Below, one piece after another: positions 1 to 11,063 of a DNA stretch of 64,000 nt. The DNA is from Rhynchopus euleeides (Eukaryota > Euglenozoa > Diplonemea > Diplonemida > Diplonemidae). Positions within the stretch are counted from its first letter, which is position 1, and each line of letters opens with the position of its first letter. The stretch is from positions 930,001 to 994,000 of the forward strand of contig OY723275.1 of NCBI GenBank assembly GCA_963210315.1. The letters run 5' to 3'. The notes under the pieces are model-generated. The model was not told the DNA's origin. It ran no database searches and worked only from the letters and a program-made list of their open reading frames with translations. Made by a program: the position numbers and the translations under genes.

Positions 1-124
1 ATTATTTTGGCCAATTTTCTCCCGAAAAACCTAGAAACCAGACCCACCGCACATCGAGAATGTCATTTTTCGGTGATTTCTGGGGTCTGGGGGCCTTTTG
101 CCACCCTCCCGTGCCTCATCATGT

Positions 125-390
125 GTTGATCCCTCCTTTATTAATTGTCAGGTAGGTAACCCTGCACGGGTGTTGTCACCGTTGATCACTCTTTATTAAC
201 TGTTAGGCGGGTAAACCCTGCACGGGTGTTGTCACTGTTGATCGCTCTTTACTAATTGTTAGGCGGGTTAACCCTGCACGGGTGTTGAGCCCTCTTTGTT
301 AATTGTCAAGTGGGTAACCCTGCACGGGTGTTGTCACTGGTGATCACTCTTTACTAATTGTTAGGCGGGTTAACCCTGCACGGGTCCTGG
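125..390. repeat. Five subterminal 56-bp tandem repeats
   Basis: A unit containing CCCTGCACGGGTGTTG and CTTTACTAATTGTTAGG recurs with CCTGCACGGG starting at 161, 217, 273, 319 and 375, so the spacing is 56, 56, 46 and 56 bp. One unit lacks about 10 bp. The same array is mirrored at 31183-31437 in copy R. Subterminal arrays of this kind are often transposase-binding sites; that role is inferred here. Confidence 0.85.
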
Positions 391-1083
391 CCCGTGCCTG
401 TGTGTGTTGGGGGGGGGGGGGTAGTGAAATAGAAGTAGAAGGGAGCGGAGCACAAGAATGGTGTGTTGGGGGGTGGGGGAGCTCTTTCCAACATGTCCGC
501 ATCTGCATTAAAACCTATTGTCTCTTTGTGCCCCTCACCACTCAACCATAAAGGTTGCCCTGCCTTGGGAACAGGGAATGGGGTTTAACACGTGTGGCGG
601 TCCTGTTGGATGGAGTGCACATGGAACAGTATGGTGTGGGAATGTATCGTGACTTGTGAAAGGGAGAGTGGGTGGGGGTGGGGGCGGGGGGGGGGGGGGG
701 GGCGGGGGGCTTCCTTCAGCGATTCCAGTGAGCTGCAATCCCAAGGCTGTCCTTTCAAACGCTTGCCAAGGCGTACGCCGTTTAGGTGTGGACTATTGAA
801 ATAAAAGGAAAACGAGGCTTTGGAAAAAGCCAAACTGATCGAATGGAAGATTGAAGGATGGGCAAAGTTTGTTGAAAGTAACATGGGGGGGGGGCAGTCA
901 AGAAGTGGGGGCTTGATTGTCGAGAGTGAATGGAAAAGTGAAGTGGGGGGGGGGGGTTTGATCGTCGAGAGTGAATGGAAAAGCAAGCCTCCCAGCACCT
1001 TCTTGCAATGTTAGTCCTTTTTGTAGTCACTACCACTACACCAGGAGTGGGGGGGGGGGGGGCAACCCCTTGATTGGCCTGTG
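391..1083. other. Gene-free 3' flank of the transposase gene with G-homopolymer tracts
   Basis: I see no gene here. The stretch contains several long G runs (about 408-421, 690-706, 884-892, 944-956 and 1049-1062). It also carries a segment ending in TTTCACTACCCCC on the other strand, which recurs at 44311-44429, 48357-48475 and 61917-61990. Homopolymer lengths differ from the mirror copy; for example the run at 1049-1062 is 14 bases and its partner at 30500-30521 is 22. Confidence 0.6.
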
Positions 1084-4000
1084 TCAGGTCCCAGCTCTTG
1101 TTGAAACAGAACGCAAACCCTTGCGATGTGTGGCTTCCAAGTTGGCCTGTGTCCCTTTGATCCACATGAAATGATCCCCAACCCCAGCCTGACCCAGGTT
1201 AGCCAGGGTCACACGTCTGTCTGGAGGAAAATCCTGGAGGGTGGTGTCAATGGAGGTGAAGTTGTAAGAAAGGGGGACATAACTGTTAAATCCTGAAGCA
1301 AAGTCATCATGATTACCAGGATAAATCATGTTCGTGACGACTGTGATCAAGACATTCTTCATTGTGGAAAGAACAGAAATTTCGTCATCCTCTGCATACC
1401 TTCTCGTTCTTAAACGGGTAAGCACGTATGGCTCACTACCGTCGTCAAGGGGTTGGCAGGGATGGTACGGGAGATTTCCCCACATTCTCACCGCCTCCAC
1501 TTCCGGTTGCACCTCTCTGCATGAAAGAGAAGCCGCCATTGCAGTCACAAAATTGACGGCTTCTTCGCGAAGGGAAGCGCCCCCACGTGGGTTGCCTGTG
1601 AGACATTCATGAAAAGCATGAAACAGGCAATTCCCATCACCAGGCACATTGACTGTGCTCAGGGAAAACAAGAGAAGACGTTGCGTGAGGGTATCATGAC
1701 GAGACGCGGGATTGTCGATGCCCTTGTCAGGTACGTGGGGCCTCCGTGGACCGGGACAGGGGAGTGCCATGGGGACCGCCTTCCTCCGCATATCCTCTTG
1801 CTCCATTTGTTCTTGTGCGTTTTCCACGTTTGGACCCATGTTCTGAATTCTATAAAAAACACTTGAAGCACGGGAAAAGTCACGCTCAGTGGGGAGGTGG
1901 AGGGAGTAAAAATTCGTTTGGGTATCCTGCCGGTACTGGTAAAGGAAGATAGTAGGGAGAGAAGCCGTACTTCCTGCTTCCCAGTTCTTTGCCTTCTCAC
2001 ACCATGTGCGAGGCCGTAACTCCCTGACCCTGGGTTTACCTTCCTTGTTCTGAGTAATAATTCTCAAGCGAATCTGGTGCACATTCACAAAAAAATGCAG
2101 GGCAAAAGAACCACCACGTTGGGTCACCTTTTCATCTTCCGCCGCTTTGCACATACTCTTGCGCCAGTGAACGAGAGACTGGTGCCTTTCATGTACGGGC
2201 AGGTTCTTCTCCCCCTTCTCTTCAAAAACAGAAGCAAGGGTATCCTTGTGTATTTTCATGAGGTACACCTCCAGGTCGTGTTTCATGTTTGTTGCGTCAC
2301 CAAAGGCACTCTCACGCAGAGCGCGGACTGACTGGTACGCAGAAAAACGGTTGAAACGGAGGAGGGAAAGAAAAAAGCCGTCACCTTCCTGCACAGTATC
2401 TGTGACGGGGAGATGGTGGTATTTCGAAAAATACAGCAGGGTCTCTGGGATGAGGTGGCGTTGGGAAGTTGCTGGAATGTATGACTCGTCACTCAGTTGA
2501 GCCGTATCATACCTCCCATGTCCAAGGCGCCCCTTCTTGTCTCTTGGGGTCTCTGGCACCTGGGAGAGGTCAATGACTTCAGTCCCCCCAAACCGTTTTC
2601 TCTTCCGGACTGTGGGCCCGCTCCGAACAACAGAACGCGACTTCACTGCCACAGGGAATGTGCGCCTGGGTCGGGTGCCAAAAAATTGTGCCTTGGTGGT
2701 GGGGAGGACACCTTTCGGCACAAGTTTAAAAACTTCATATGCATGGCTTTCCCGATCCAGATCCCCTGCGGCAATGGCGCGCTTGGCAGTGTCCGTGTCG
2801 TGAACCACCCAATAAAGCGTTTCGCGCGGATAGGCGTGCAGTTGGGCTGGAGTCAACTTCTGCAATGTGGCAACGGTGTCTTTGAGGGGGAAGGCAACCA
2901 TCCAATGCAGAGTTTGACGGTTAAAAAAAAAGAGGGCTGGGGAAGAAATAGACTGAGGATCATCAACAAAGGTATTTTTTTTACTTACCGGCAGAAGCCG
3001 ATAGCCATTGTTCCGGAGTCCACTTGTGTGCTGTTCGATGGCCCGTTGCATCGTTGCCAGCGTGAACTTACCGGTCCAGTGAAAGCTCTCTGGATTGACC
3101 TCGTGTTGCAAAACCTGCATCTCCCGGAAGGTGAGAAACTGGATGCCACACTCACCCAAAAACCAGTTGAGGGAAGCCCAACCCCCCTCGTGCGTGGACT
3201 CCGACGCATGCAACACACCATCCTTCTGCCGCCCACAACCTGGAGAGGCGTGGAGGCCGAGAGGAAAACAATGCTCATTCAGGAGAGCGATCCTAGCCGC
3301 CCCAACATCATTTGCCTCAGGATCAGCCTCATCACCCACCTCCACCTCCTCTTCCTCCTCCTCCTCCTCCTCCACAGCATCCACAGCATCCACAGCCTCC
3401 TCACCATCCTCACAACCCTTGCCATCCTCACCCTGTCCCTTCTCCTCTTTCAACGCAGCAGGTGCAGTCTTCACTCTCCGGTAGAGCTCCGTGATTGTAT
3501 CTACCACGGAGGGCGAGATGGTGTCGGGGAAGGTGCGGGCCTTCAAGCCAAGGGTCTCCTCCACGGCCTCGACATGGCCACTCAACTGCTCCGTCCAGTT
3601 GCGCAGGAGGAGGGCGGAGAGGTCGCGCTTCGTCTCCCCAGCCTCCACCTTCAGGCCCGCCTTGGCCAACAACGCGAACAGGGTGGGGGCGTCGAGGCGG
3701 CCCAGCCGCTCCCTCGGCTGCAGCTGCTGCCCCTTCTCCCGCAGAATGGGGAGGATTCGCCCCCACTGCGTCAGGGCAAAGCGCACACGGACGTCGTGCG
3801 ACGCAGACGAGACAGCGTCGGACCCCCACGGCTTCAGCCCCGCCTTCCGCAAAAATCTGGACAGCGGTTTCGAACGAACCGGAAGGATGCCAACTGCCTC
3901 CTTCACGGACTTCAGCCGCTCCACCCAGACACGGGCATCCGCAGAGCCAGGGCCACACAGCTTCTCAGCAAAGCTGCGTGTCAGCGCCTCCTTCTGCCGC

Positions 4001-6997
4001 GCCACCTCCTTTCCCTTGCTCATCGCCGTGACAGGGATGGCGTGGAGGGCGCAGAGGCGGACGAGGTCAGGGTGGGCCACCCCGCTGACGGCCTTCAGCG
4101 CAGCCGCAGAAGCCCCCGTGGCGGTGTTCGCCGCGGCCTCGGTGTACATCCCGCCACGGGTCTTCTTCCGCGCCCGCTTCGCCTGGCGCAGCAAACGGCC
4201 GTACCTGTAAGGCGATGGAAAGGAATGGTTGTACGACGAATCACACTGAAAACAGGAAATGGTGATAATGAAGTAGTCTTCTTCGTGACTTGGAAAAGTC
4301 ATGAAGAAGAGAGGAAGAGAGAATGACAATGAATGAGATAAAAAAAATCTATCGGTTCTGACTCTGCCAGCATATGTTGTTGCGATGTAAAAAAAAAGAA
4401 CGAAGGGAGGGGAGAAAAAAGGAGGCTGAAGAGCCTGCATACCTTGCGTTGTTGCAGTTGCCATAACCCAACAGGAAGCGGTTCACCTTGCTCTGGGTAA
4501 TCCCAGACAAGGCAGCAGAAGAGAGGTTGGGGGCCCTCTGCGCCAAGAACGATGCATTCCCAGCCACACACTCTGCGAGGTCTTGTGTGGAGGGTAGCGA
4601 AGGGAGGTCTTCGGGTGATGCCGACGCCATTGCAGCTTCATCGTAGCCGATGAACCTTGCCAATGTGCTCGCAAACCCCTGGATGCAGGGAACCCAGACC
4701 TCCGCAAATACATCGTGGTGATCCTTCACCACCTCCAACGCCTCAGCCCGCCCCACCTCCTCCTCACCGTGGCGGGGTTGTCCCCAATGCTTCCGCAGGG
4801 CAGGGAAGTCGTTGTCGGCGGAGTCGGCGCTCAGGTCGCGGGCGAGGAGGTGCAGCGGCCTCAGCACACCCCATCCCGCCTCGAAGTTGACCTCGAGGCG
4901 GCCCGTCTCCTCGTTCAACCGCCTGGGCTTGAGGTCGTTGAGGAACCTCAAGTACAGGCTGCCAATGAAATGGCAGGCTGCACAGTAGGCGGCGACGGTG
5001 GGGGTCCCCAGAAGAGTGAGGATCTCTGTCGCAGTCGGGGTGAACCGCTCCTCTCTCACCATCTCCAGGATGGAGGCGGAGAACTTGAGGAGGCGGGAGC
5101 ACTGCTGAGGACGGGCATGCCACTTCGACCCCCGCTCACGGGCAAACCCCAGGCCCCGGGGGTAGCGCATGTCAAGTGCTTTCCCAAGCTCAGCATCCAC
5201 GAAAATGACCCCGGCGGTTGACCGGCCGTTTGTCGGGTCGAGGACTGCAAGTACGCTGGCAACGTTGGCTGCCGGGTCGACCCGATGAGACATCATCAAG
5301 GCCTTCCCCGCCGTCTGCACTGCGTACTTCAGTGCGCCTCCAACCTTATGGTGCATGCACCGTAGGTGGACGATGGCGCCCCCCGCGTCCCTGGTCGCCT
5401 TCGCCTCCGTGCTAGCATGGTCGCTCAGGGTGGCGTTGCTAATACGGAGCTTGTGGGCGGAGACTATGCGGCGGACCGCCTGCAGGTTGGAGGTCTTCCC
5501 TGCAGCCTTCCCGTTCTTCAGGGGGAGGGCGGAGGCGCAGGCCCCGCGTACGCGATTCTCGTCTGCAGCGACGTGGGCGGTGACAACGTGCAGCGAGACA
5601 CTACTCCGGCCCAAGGAGGAGGTGGCATCGTGGGCGAGGGAGAGGGTGGCCTTCTGCCGGTCTTTGCCTAGGCCCCCTCCGCCGGTCTGCGTCCTCGCGA
5701 CATCCTCCAAGAAGACGGCGAAGGAAGCCGCTCCGCTCGGGATCTCGAATTCGCGGAGCGTCCAGCGAGAGGGGATCGGCATCTCCACCCCATCGCTCAG
5801 GAGCTTGATGATGTCGCGCAGCACCCTGCGCGACGACTCCTGACCGATGCCAGCCATCCGCAACTCCAACAGCGCCCGCAGCACCTTCATGGGGTAGGGC
5901 TCGGTGCAGGACTTCCGGCCCGTCACCCCACGAAGAACAATGTCCCCCTTGCGCCCGAGAACCTCGTGCGCAGCAGCCAACTCCTCCGTCAGCTGCGCAA
6001 TGCGGTCCTTCGCCCTCAGCAAGGCCTTCTGCAAAGCCTTGACCTGCAAGACCCGCTCGGGGAGGGTCTTGGAGGGGCGCCCCACGGGGGCCGGCGGAGG
6101 CGTGCCCTGTCCGACGAAGTGGAGGCTGCACGGCCGTCCCGGCACTGCATTTCCGATGCAGTACTTCTTCTTCATCCCCCGGGTATCACTACCCTTCTCG
6201 TGAGGATGCAGAGCAGAAGACATGCAGTCGGCGTTCTCCTTCACCAGGGAGAAGAGGGCGGTGTCCGACACCTTCGCACCTGCGGGCAAGAGGGAGCGCA
6301 GGAGAGTCAGGTACTCGGCGCTGCTGATGCAGCACCACCCCTCACCAGCAGCCACAGCGTCACGCAACGCGTCCATCGCAGTCGCAACGGGGGAGTCGGT
6401 GTTGGCGTGGGAGGCGGAGTCAACGGGGCAGGCGGAGTCGGCGAGGTCGGCGAGGTCATCGAGGCTGGCGAGGTCGGCAGGGTCACTGCACACAGAAGAA
6501 CCAATGTCGACATCGTCGGCGGGACTCGTCGGAGACGTCGGTGGGAGCGCGGCAGGCAGAGGTTTCGGCGGCACGGGAGTCGGTGACGGAGGCGCCTCAG
6601 GCTCATCAGGCTCGTCGTTGCCAGCAGCAGCAGGACCCCGCGTGACCGCCGAGATCACGCTCTGCGAGACGGGATCCGCATCCTCGGGGTGGGGGAGGAG
6701 CGCCGCCTGATCAGCGAGATCATCGGGCTCACCCAGAGGAGCGATCAGGACATCGTCGGGGAAGCAGCGGCCCGGGGACGAAGCAGTCAACTGCCGGATT
6801 GCCTCTTCGGAGGAGAGGGGATTGGGCCGACGGATATCTGCCAAGCAATACATCTTCTGCACGCCGTTTGAGGTCCGGCTCGTTACGGGTTTCGGCCATC
6901 CTGCGTTGCGGAGAAGCGCACCCGCGACCTTCCCCGTAGTCTCGTCTGGGATACCCTGCAGCTTGCACGCTTCCGCGAAGGTAACCAAGCCGGACAT
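1084..6997 (-). CDS. Transposase-OTU protease fusion, copy L (two exons)
   Basis: Exon 1 is 6997-4443 and exon 2 is 4204-1084, separated by a 238-bp GT-AG intron (4442-4205). Splicing joins AG with G to give Arg and predicts 1,891 aa. Residues 1-55 resemble a winged-helix DNA-binding unit. Residues 115-200 are Pro/Ala/Asp-rich linker, and 310-345 look like a coiled coil. Residues 370-560 look like an RNase-H-fold transposase core: Asp457 in LAHDAT, Asp526 in LSDHASTEAK, then a CxxH motif at 547-550 (RCMHHKVGGALK), as in hAT/MULE/P-type transposases. I did not fix the third acidic residue; Glu645-658 are candidates. Exon 2 starts basic, has a long acidic run, and ends in an OTU-like cysteine protease with DGNCLF (Cys1714) and DHFMW (His1863). 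This would be a deubiquitinase or deubiquitinase-like domain acting with the transposase. This copy reads open throughout exon 2; the partner copy has a 1-base break. Confidence 0.75.
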
Positions 6998-7167
6998 TAT
7001 CAGAAGCTGTGGAACGTGCCAGTGCCTGCAGTGGGTTAGTGCTGTGTGAGCAACGTAGGTGCAGCAAAGTTAAAGTTAAGCAGTCTGCTGAGGGGTCCGC
7101 ACACAACATCTGGGAGGCACGCAGAGTGACCGAGAGTGGAGGGGGCAAGGGGAGACACCGTTCTGTT

Positions 7168-8380
7168 TCGGTTACAATCGGTTACATGCCAAGAACAATC
7201 GGTTACAATCGGTTACATGCCGAGAACAATCGGTTACAATCGGTTACATGCCGAGAACAATCGGTTACAGGCCAAGAACAATCGGTTACAATCGGTTACA
7301 TGCCAAGAACGATCGGTTACAATCGGTTACATGACGAGGACAATCGGTTACAATCGGTTACATGCCGAGAACAATCGGTTACAGGCCAAGAACAATCGGT
7401 TACAATCGGTTACATGCCAAGAACGATCGGTTACAATCGGTTACATGACGAGAACAATCGGTTACAATCGGTTACATGCCAAGAACGATCGGTTACAATC
7501 GGTTACATGCCAAGAACGATCGGTTACAATCGGTTACATGCCGAGAACAATCGGTTACAATCGGTTACATGCCAAGAACGATCGGTTACAATCGGTTACA
7601 TGACGAGGACAATTGGTTACAATCGGTGACATGCCGAGAACAATCGGTTACAATCGGTTACATGCCGAGAACAATCAGTTACAATCGGTTACATGCCAAG
7701 AACGATCGGTTACAATCGGTTACATGACGAGGACAATCGGTTACAATCGGTTACATGCCGAGAACAATCGGTTACAATCGGTTACATGCCAAGAACGATC
7801 GGTTACAATCGGTTACATGACGAGGGCAATCGGTTACAATCGGTTACATGCCGAGAACAATCGGTTACAATCGGTTACAGGCCAAGAACAATCGGTTACA
7901 ATCGGTTACATGCCGAGAACAATCAGTTACAATCGGTTACATGCCAAGAACGATCGGTTACAATCGGTTACATGACGAGGACAATCGGTGACAATCGGTT
8001 ACATGCCAAGAACAATCGGTTACAATCGGTTACATGCCGAGAACAATCAGTTACAATCGGTTACATGCCAAGAACGATCGGTTACAATCGGTTACATGAC
8101 GAGGACAATCGGTTACAATCGGTTACATGCCAAGAACGATCGGTTACAATCGGTTACATGACGAGGACAATCGGTGACAATCGGTTACATGCCAAGAACA
8201 ATCGGTTACAATCGGTTACATGACGAGGACAATCGGTGACAATCGGTTACATGCCAAGAACGATCGGTTACATGACGAGGACAATCGGTTACAATCGGAT
8301 ACATGCCAAGAACAATCGGTTACAATCGGTTACATGCCGAGAACAATCGGTTACAGTCGGTGACCTACCGAGAACAATCT
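7168..8380. repeat. 31-bp satellite of the giant transposon, copy L
   Basis: About 39 tandem copies of a 31-bp unit of the form ATCGGTTACA ATCGGTTACA TGCCRAGAACR, itself containing a duplicated ATCGGTTACA. Variants include TGACGAGGAC, TGCCGAGAAC, TGCCAAGAAC and GCCAAGAAC. There are no spacers. Because 31 is not a multiple of three and the unit lacks stops on the plus strand, all three plus frames are open and translate as the same 31-residue repeat. I do not call these frames genes. Confidence 0.95.
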
Positions 8381-8942
8381 CGCATCCTGGAGCAACCTAT
8401 TGGCAGACCGTCCACAACCGTCTACAGACGAAAAAGAGACGTACCGTCCCCATCGTGACCAACTGGGGGTGTTTTTTGGGTGTGGACGGTCCGCCCGCAG
8501 CCTAGCAACCTCCAGTAACCTCTTGGCAGACCGTCCACAGCCGTCCACAACCATCCACAGCCGTCCACAACCGTCCACAGGTGAAAAAGTGCCAGAACAC
8601 CCCAATATTGACCACCTGGGGGTGATTTTTGGGTGTGGACGGTCTGCCTGAGGCCGTAGAATGCGAAAAAACCGATTTTGGTACTCTATTGGCCTGTGGT
8701 GGCCCGTAGAAATGGAGTGTTTGCGATTTTGAGCCATTTTCCTAAGGAAACTGGCCCAGTTGGCTGGAAAATGTGAATTTTTGAATTTAAAATGCAACAT
8801 CGAGCATTTAGAGAGTGTGGACGGTTGTGGACGGTCGTCCCGGACCGATTTGGGACCACTTTTGGTATAGGGTCGAAAAGACAATGCGATTTTAAAAAAA
8901 ATATTTTTTTAGACAGCCAGGTCAGCAGGCTATGCCTCCTCT
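8381..8942. repeat. Inner terminal block of copy L
   Basis: This is the mirror of 15239-15810. It contains clustered decamers of the type GTCCACAACC/GTCCACAGCC and two copies of a longer motif (CCGTCCACACCCAAAAA followed by a CACCCCCAG-like tract) about 150 bp apart. It ends in the 14-bp TIR. Confidence 0.85.
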
Positions 8943-9080
8943 AGCCCCTTGCAGTCATGGAGTGCTGGGGTGACGTAGCGGGCATTGGGAAGCACACCTG
9001 CCAAGAGGGAGGGGTAGCCAGCCTCTTTCATCTCAGAGAGAGTCAGGTGCGGGTATCGATGCACCTGTTGATACCAGCGT
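8943..9080. other. Short spacer between copy L and the solo direct-repeat unit
   Basis: I see no gene or clear repeat in this 138-bp stretch. The nine bases after the TIR, AGCCCCTTG, should be the target duplication of copy L if its other end could be seen. Confidence 0.5.
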
Positions 9081-9572
9081 TCTCACAGTTTACTGAGGGA
9101 ATATGACCCAAGGCCATTGGCAGCAGACACCCCCATCCCCCTCATCACCCCTGACACCCCACAACCCCAATCCTGTTGCCTTTCCCCTCTCTCTCCCCCC
9201 ATGTTGTGCCCATGCACCTTCCCGGGACACTTTGTATATAACTTTAACACCACACCACACAACACCCCCTTCATCAGGGTAATCTCCCCGCGGCCAACAC
9301 TCTTCGTCTTGTCCGCTTTCTTTTATTGTCCCACCCTCCATCCCCCGGACCTCGCCTCAACAGCCTGAATTGGCGGTTGTCGCGGGATCTCTTAACCCCT
9401 TCGCGTTGCAAGTGAGGAAAAGCTGAACCGGAAGTCCCCCTTCCCCCTTCCCATCAACACCCCCACTACCCATTGCCTTTGCCATTCTTGTCGTTGCGCA
9501 CACACACCACCAGGAGAACTATAGCCGAGTCGACGTGTGTGTGCCCCCTGTCTGCGATAGCCGGCCAAGGTA
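9081..9572 (+). repeat. Solo A-B terminal unit of the tyrosine-recombinase retroelement
   Basis: The 492-bp sequence from TCTCACAGTTTACTG to GGCCAAGGTA matches, in opposite orientation and at the same length, the A2-B2 right end of the full element at 10343-10834. It holds no ORF of the element. It is the analogue of a solo LTR for an element with split direct repeats and could arise by recombination or by integration of a non-autonomous form. Confidence 0.85.
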
Positions 9573-9796
9573 TGATTCTTCTGGGATGTCGCACAGTGAG
9601 CATCGGTGCCCTCGCACTGCTGATCTATACTCCCGCTAGCGGGAGTTGGACTCCCCCTAGTTGAGACTCCCGAAAAGGGTTAAACCCGGTAGTGGTACCC
9701 TACCCCCGCTGGAGTCCACCGTGCAAGGCCGGATCAGCCCACGGGTGGGTTTGAGGAAGAAATCTGGGGGGGCAAATTTTGCTGCGACTTCCGGTT
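9573..9796. repeat. Palindrome-bearing spacer, direct repeat of 10258-10342
   Basis: It contains ACTCCCGCTAGCGGGAGT (9629-9646), a perfect 18-bp CTAG-centred palindrome, then GGACTCCCCCTAGTTGAG and CCCCGCTGGAGTCCACCGTG. The same series occurs at 10258-10342, just outside the retroelement, so two direct copies flank the small histone-like ORF. Confidence 0.7.
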
Positions 9797-10069
9797 TCAC
9801 CCGGCCGAACTCCAGCAAGAAGACATGGCGATGATTGCGTTGGCCACCTGGGTGCTGTGCTGGTGGAGCTCCTTGCTCAACACCGTTGCTAGGAGCCTTC
9901 TAATGGATCCCAGTGTCAGCACACTGCCCCCTTTTTTAACAGGGAAGGCCGTGCAAAAATTATGCACAATGTTCGTCGCCTCCGCAGCCTCGGGACTCTC
10001 TGCGCTCTTCTTCTTCTTAATCGACTTTGCCGCCGGCTTCGCTGCCGGCTTCGTTGTCGTCTTCCCCAT
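9797..10069 (-). CDS. Small histone-H2B-like protein (90 aa), putative
   Basis: The ATG at 10069 opens a 90-aa frame. Residues 1-25 are a Lys/Ala/Pro tail (TTTKPAAKPAAKSIKKKK) like a histone H2B tail. Residues 50-84 can be aligned by eye with the end of the H2B fold: an I-x-x-x-x-x-x-VL-x-x-EL-x-x-H pattern followed by an A-rich helix ending MSS, compared with the H2B pattern I-Q-T-A-V-R-L-V-L-P-G-E-L-A-K-H. The middle of the histone fold is mostly missing, so the protein is about 35 residues shorter than canonical H2B. It could be a truncated histone copy, a divergent minor variant, or a chance lysine-rich frame. It sits between inverted retroelement ends and between direct repeats carrying CTAG palindromes. 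Identification is by eye only. Confidence 0.35.
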   Translation of the reverse strand: MGKTTTKPAAKPAAKSIKKKKSAESPEAAEATNIVHNFCTAFPVKKGGSVLTLGSIRRLLATVLSKELHQHSTQVANAIIAMSSCWSSAG

Positions 10070-10197
10070 TTTTGTGAATCAGGTCTGCGAGCTGGGATGG
10101 GTGGAAACGTCCGTTTCGTTTGGTGTGGCTGTACTTCAGTGACGAGTGCCACATTGCATAGGTATCATGGGAAAAATGAGTGAAAATAGGTGAAAAG

Positions 10198-10280
10198 ACT
10201 CCCGCTAGGGGGAGTCAGACTCCCGCTAGCGGGAGTATAGACTCCCGCTAGCGGGAGTCTATACTCCCGCTAGCGGGAGT
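10198..10280. repeat. Cluster of four CTAG-centred palindromes
   Basis: ACTCCCGCTAGCGGGAGT is present perfectly at 10219-10236, 10241-10258 and 10263-10280, with a one-base variant at 10198-10215. Spacing is 21-22 bp, about two helical turns. A fifth copy is at 9629-9646. Each can form a perfect 9-bp hairpin stem or bind a dimeric protein; the role is unknown. Confidence 0.85.
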
Positions 10281-10342
10281 TGGACTCCCCCTAGTTGAGA
10301 CTCCCGAAAAGGGTTACCCTACCCCCGCTGGAGTCCACCGTG

Positions 10343-10567
10343 TACCTTGGCCGGCTATCGCAGACAGGGGGCACACACACGTCGACTCGGCTATAGTTCT
10401 CCTGGTGGTGTGTGTGCGCAACGACAAGAATGGCAAAGGCAATGGGTAGTGGGGGTGTTGATGGGAAGGAGGAAGGGGGACTTCCGGTTCAGCTTTTCCT
10501 CACTTGCAACGCGAAGGGGTTAAGAGATCCCGCGACAACCGCCAATTCAGGCTGTTGAGGCGAGGTC
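10343..10567 (-). repeat. Split direct repeat B2
   Basis: 225 bp from TACCTTGGCC to GGCGAGGTC on the plus strand. It matches B1 (10839-11063) in length and sequence by eye, and it ends the element. Confidence 0.9.
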
Positions 10568-10585
10568 CGGGGGATGGAGGGTGGG

Positions 10586-10834
10586 ACAATAAAAGAAAGC
10601 GGACAAGACGAAGAGTGTTGGCCGCGGGGAGATTACCCTGATGAAGGGGGTGTTGTGTGGTGTGGTGTTAAAGTTATATACAAAGTGTCCCGGGAAGGTG
10701 CATGGGCACAACATGGGGGGAGAGAGAGGGGAAAGGCAACAGGATTGGGGTTGTGGGGTGTCAGGGGTGATGAGGGGGATGGGGGTGTCTGCTGCCAATG
10801 GCCTTGGGTCATATTCCCTCAGTAAACTGTGAGA
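10586..10834 (-). repeat. Split direct repeat A2
   Basis: 249 bp from ACAATAAAAG to CTGTGAGA on the plus strand. It is uninterrupted and contains the single ACAAAGTGT that appears duplicated around the insertion in A1. TGAT separates it from B1. Confidence 0.9.
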
Positions 10835-10838
10835 ATCA

Positions 10839-11063
10839 TACCTTGGCCGGCTATCGCAGACAGGGGGCACACACACGTCGACTCGGCTATAGTTCTCCTG
10901 GTGGTGTGTGTGCGCAACGACAAGAATGGCAAAGGCAATGGGTAGTGGGGGTGTTGATGGGAAGGAGGAAGGGGGACTTCCGGTTCAGCTTTTCCTCACT
11001 TGCAACGCGAAGGGGTTAAGAGATCCCGCGACAACCGCCAATTCAGGCTGTTGAGGCGAGGTC
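10839..11063 (-). repeat. Split direct repeat B1
   Basis: 225-bp copy of B2. It directly overlaps the 3' end of the RT-RNase H ORF, whose last codons and stop lie at 11043-11063. Confidence 0.9.

Larger units (their letters stand above)
1..8942 (-). mobile_element. MULE-like giant DNA transposon, copy L (outer tip outside window)
   Basis: The inner end at 8929-8942 reads TATGCCTCCTCT-like sequence, the inverted form of the AGAGGAGGCATAGC terminus of copy R (15239-31613). The whole of 1-8942 is the reverse complement of copy R except that copy R has many more satellite units. By alignment to copy R, base 1 lies about 48 bp inside the left terminus, so that terminus and its target duplication cannot be seen. 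Order on the minus strand from the inner end: about 570 bp terminal block (8381-8942), 31-bp satellite, transposase-OTU gene, C/G tracts, five 56-bp repeats, outer end. The MULE-like label rests on the 9-bp duplication of copy R and on a transposase with two aspartates followed by a CxxH motif; TIR sequence alone does not assign the superfamily. Confidence 0.8.

Noticed and set aside
125-390. Telomere-like repeats near the left end
   Set aside because: The 56-bp units are part of the transposon end and are mirrored at 31183-31437.
2497-4326. 609-codon frame on the plus strand opposite the transposase-OTU gene (mirrored at 27237-28535)
   Set aside because: Antisense shadow in GC-rich coding sequence; low-complexity Leu/His/Ser composition, no domain.
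7168-8380. CRISPR-like array of 31-bp repeats
   Set aside because: Units are directly adjacent with no spacers, and the context is eukaryotic.
7009-8505. Long repeat-protein frames (up to several hundred codons) over the 31-bp satellite, here and at 15676-24554
   Set aside because: They arise because the repeat has no stops; three frames give the same peptide, starts fall at arbitrary units, and no flanking gene structure exists.
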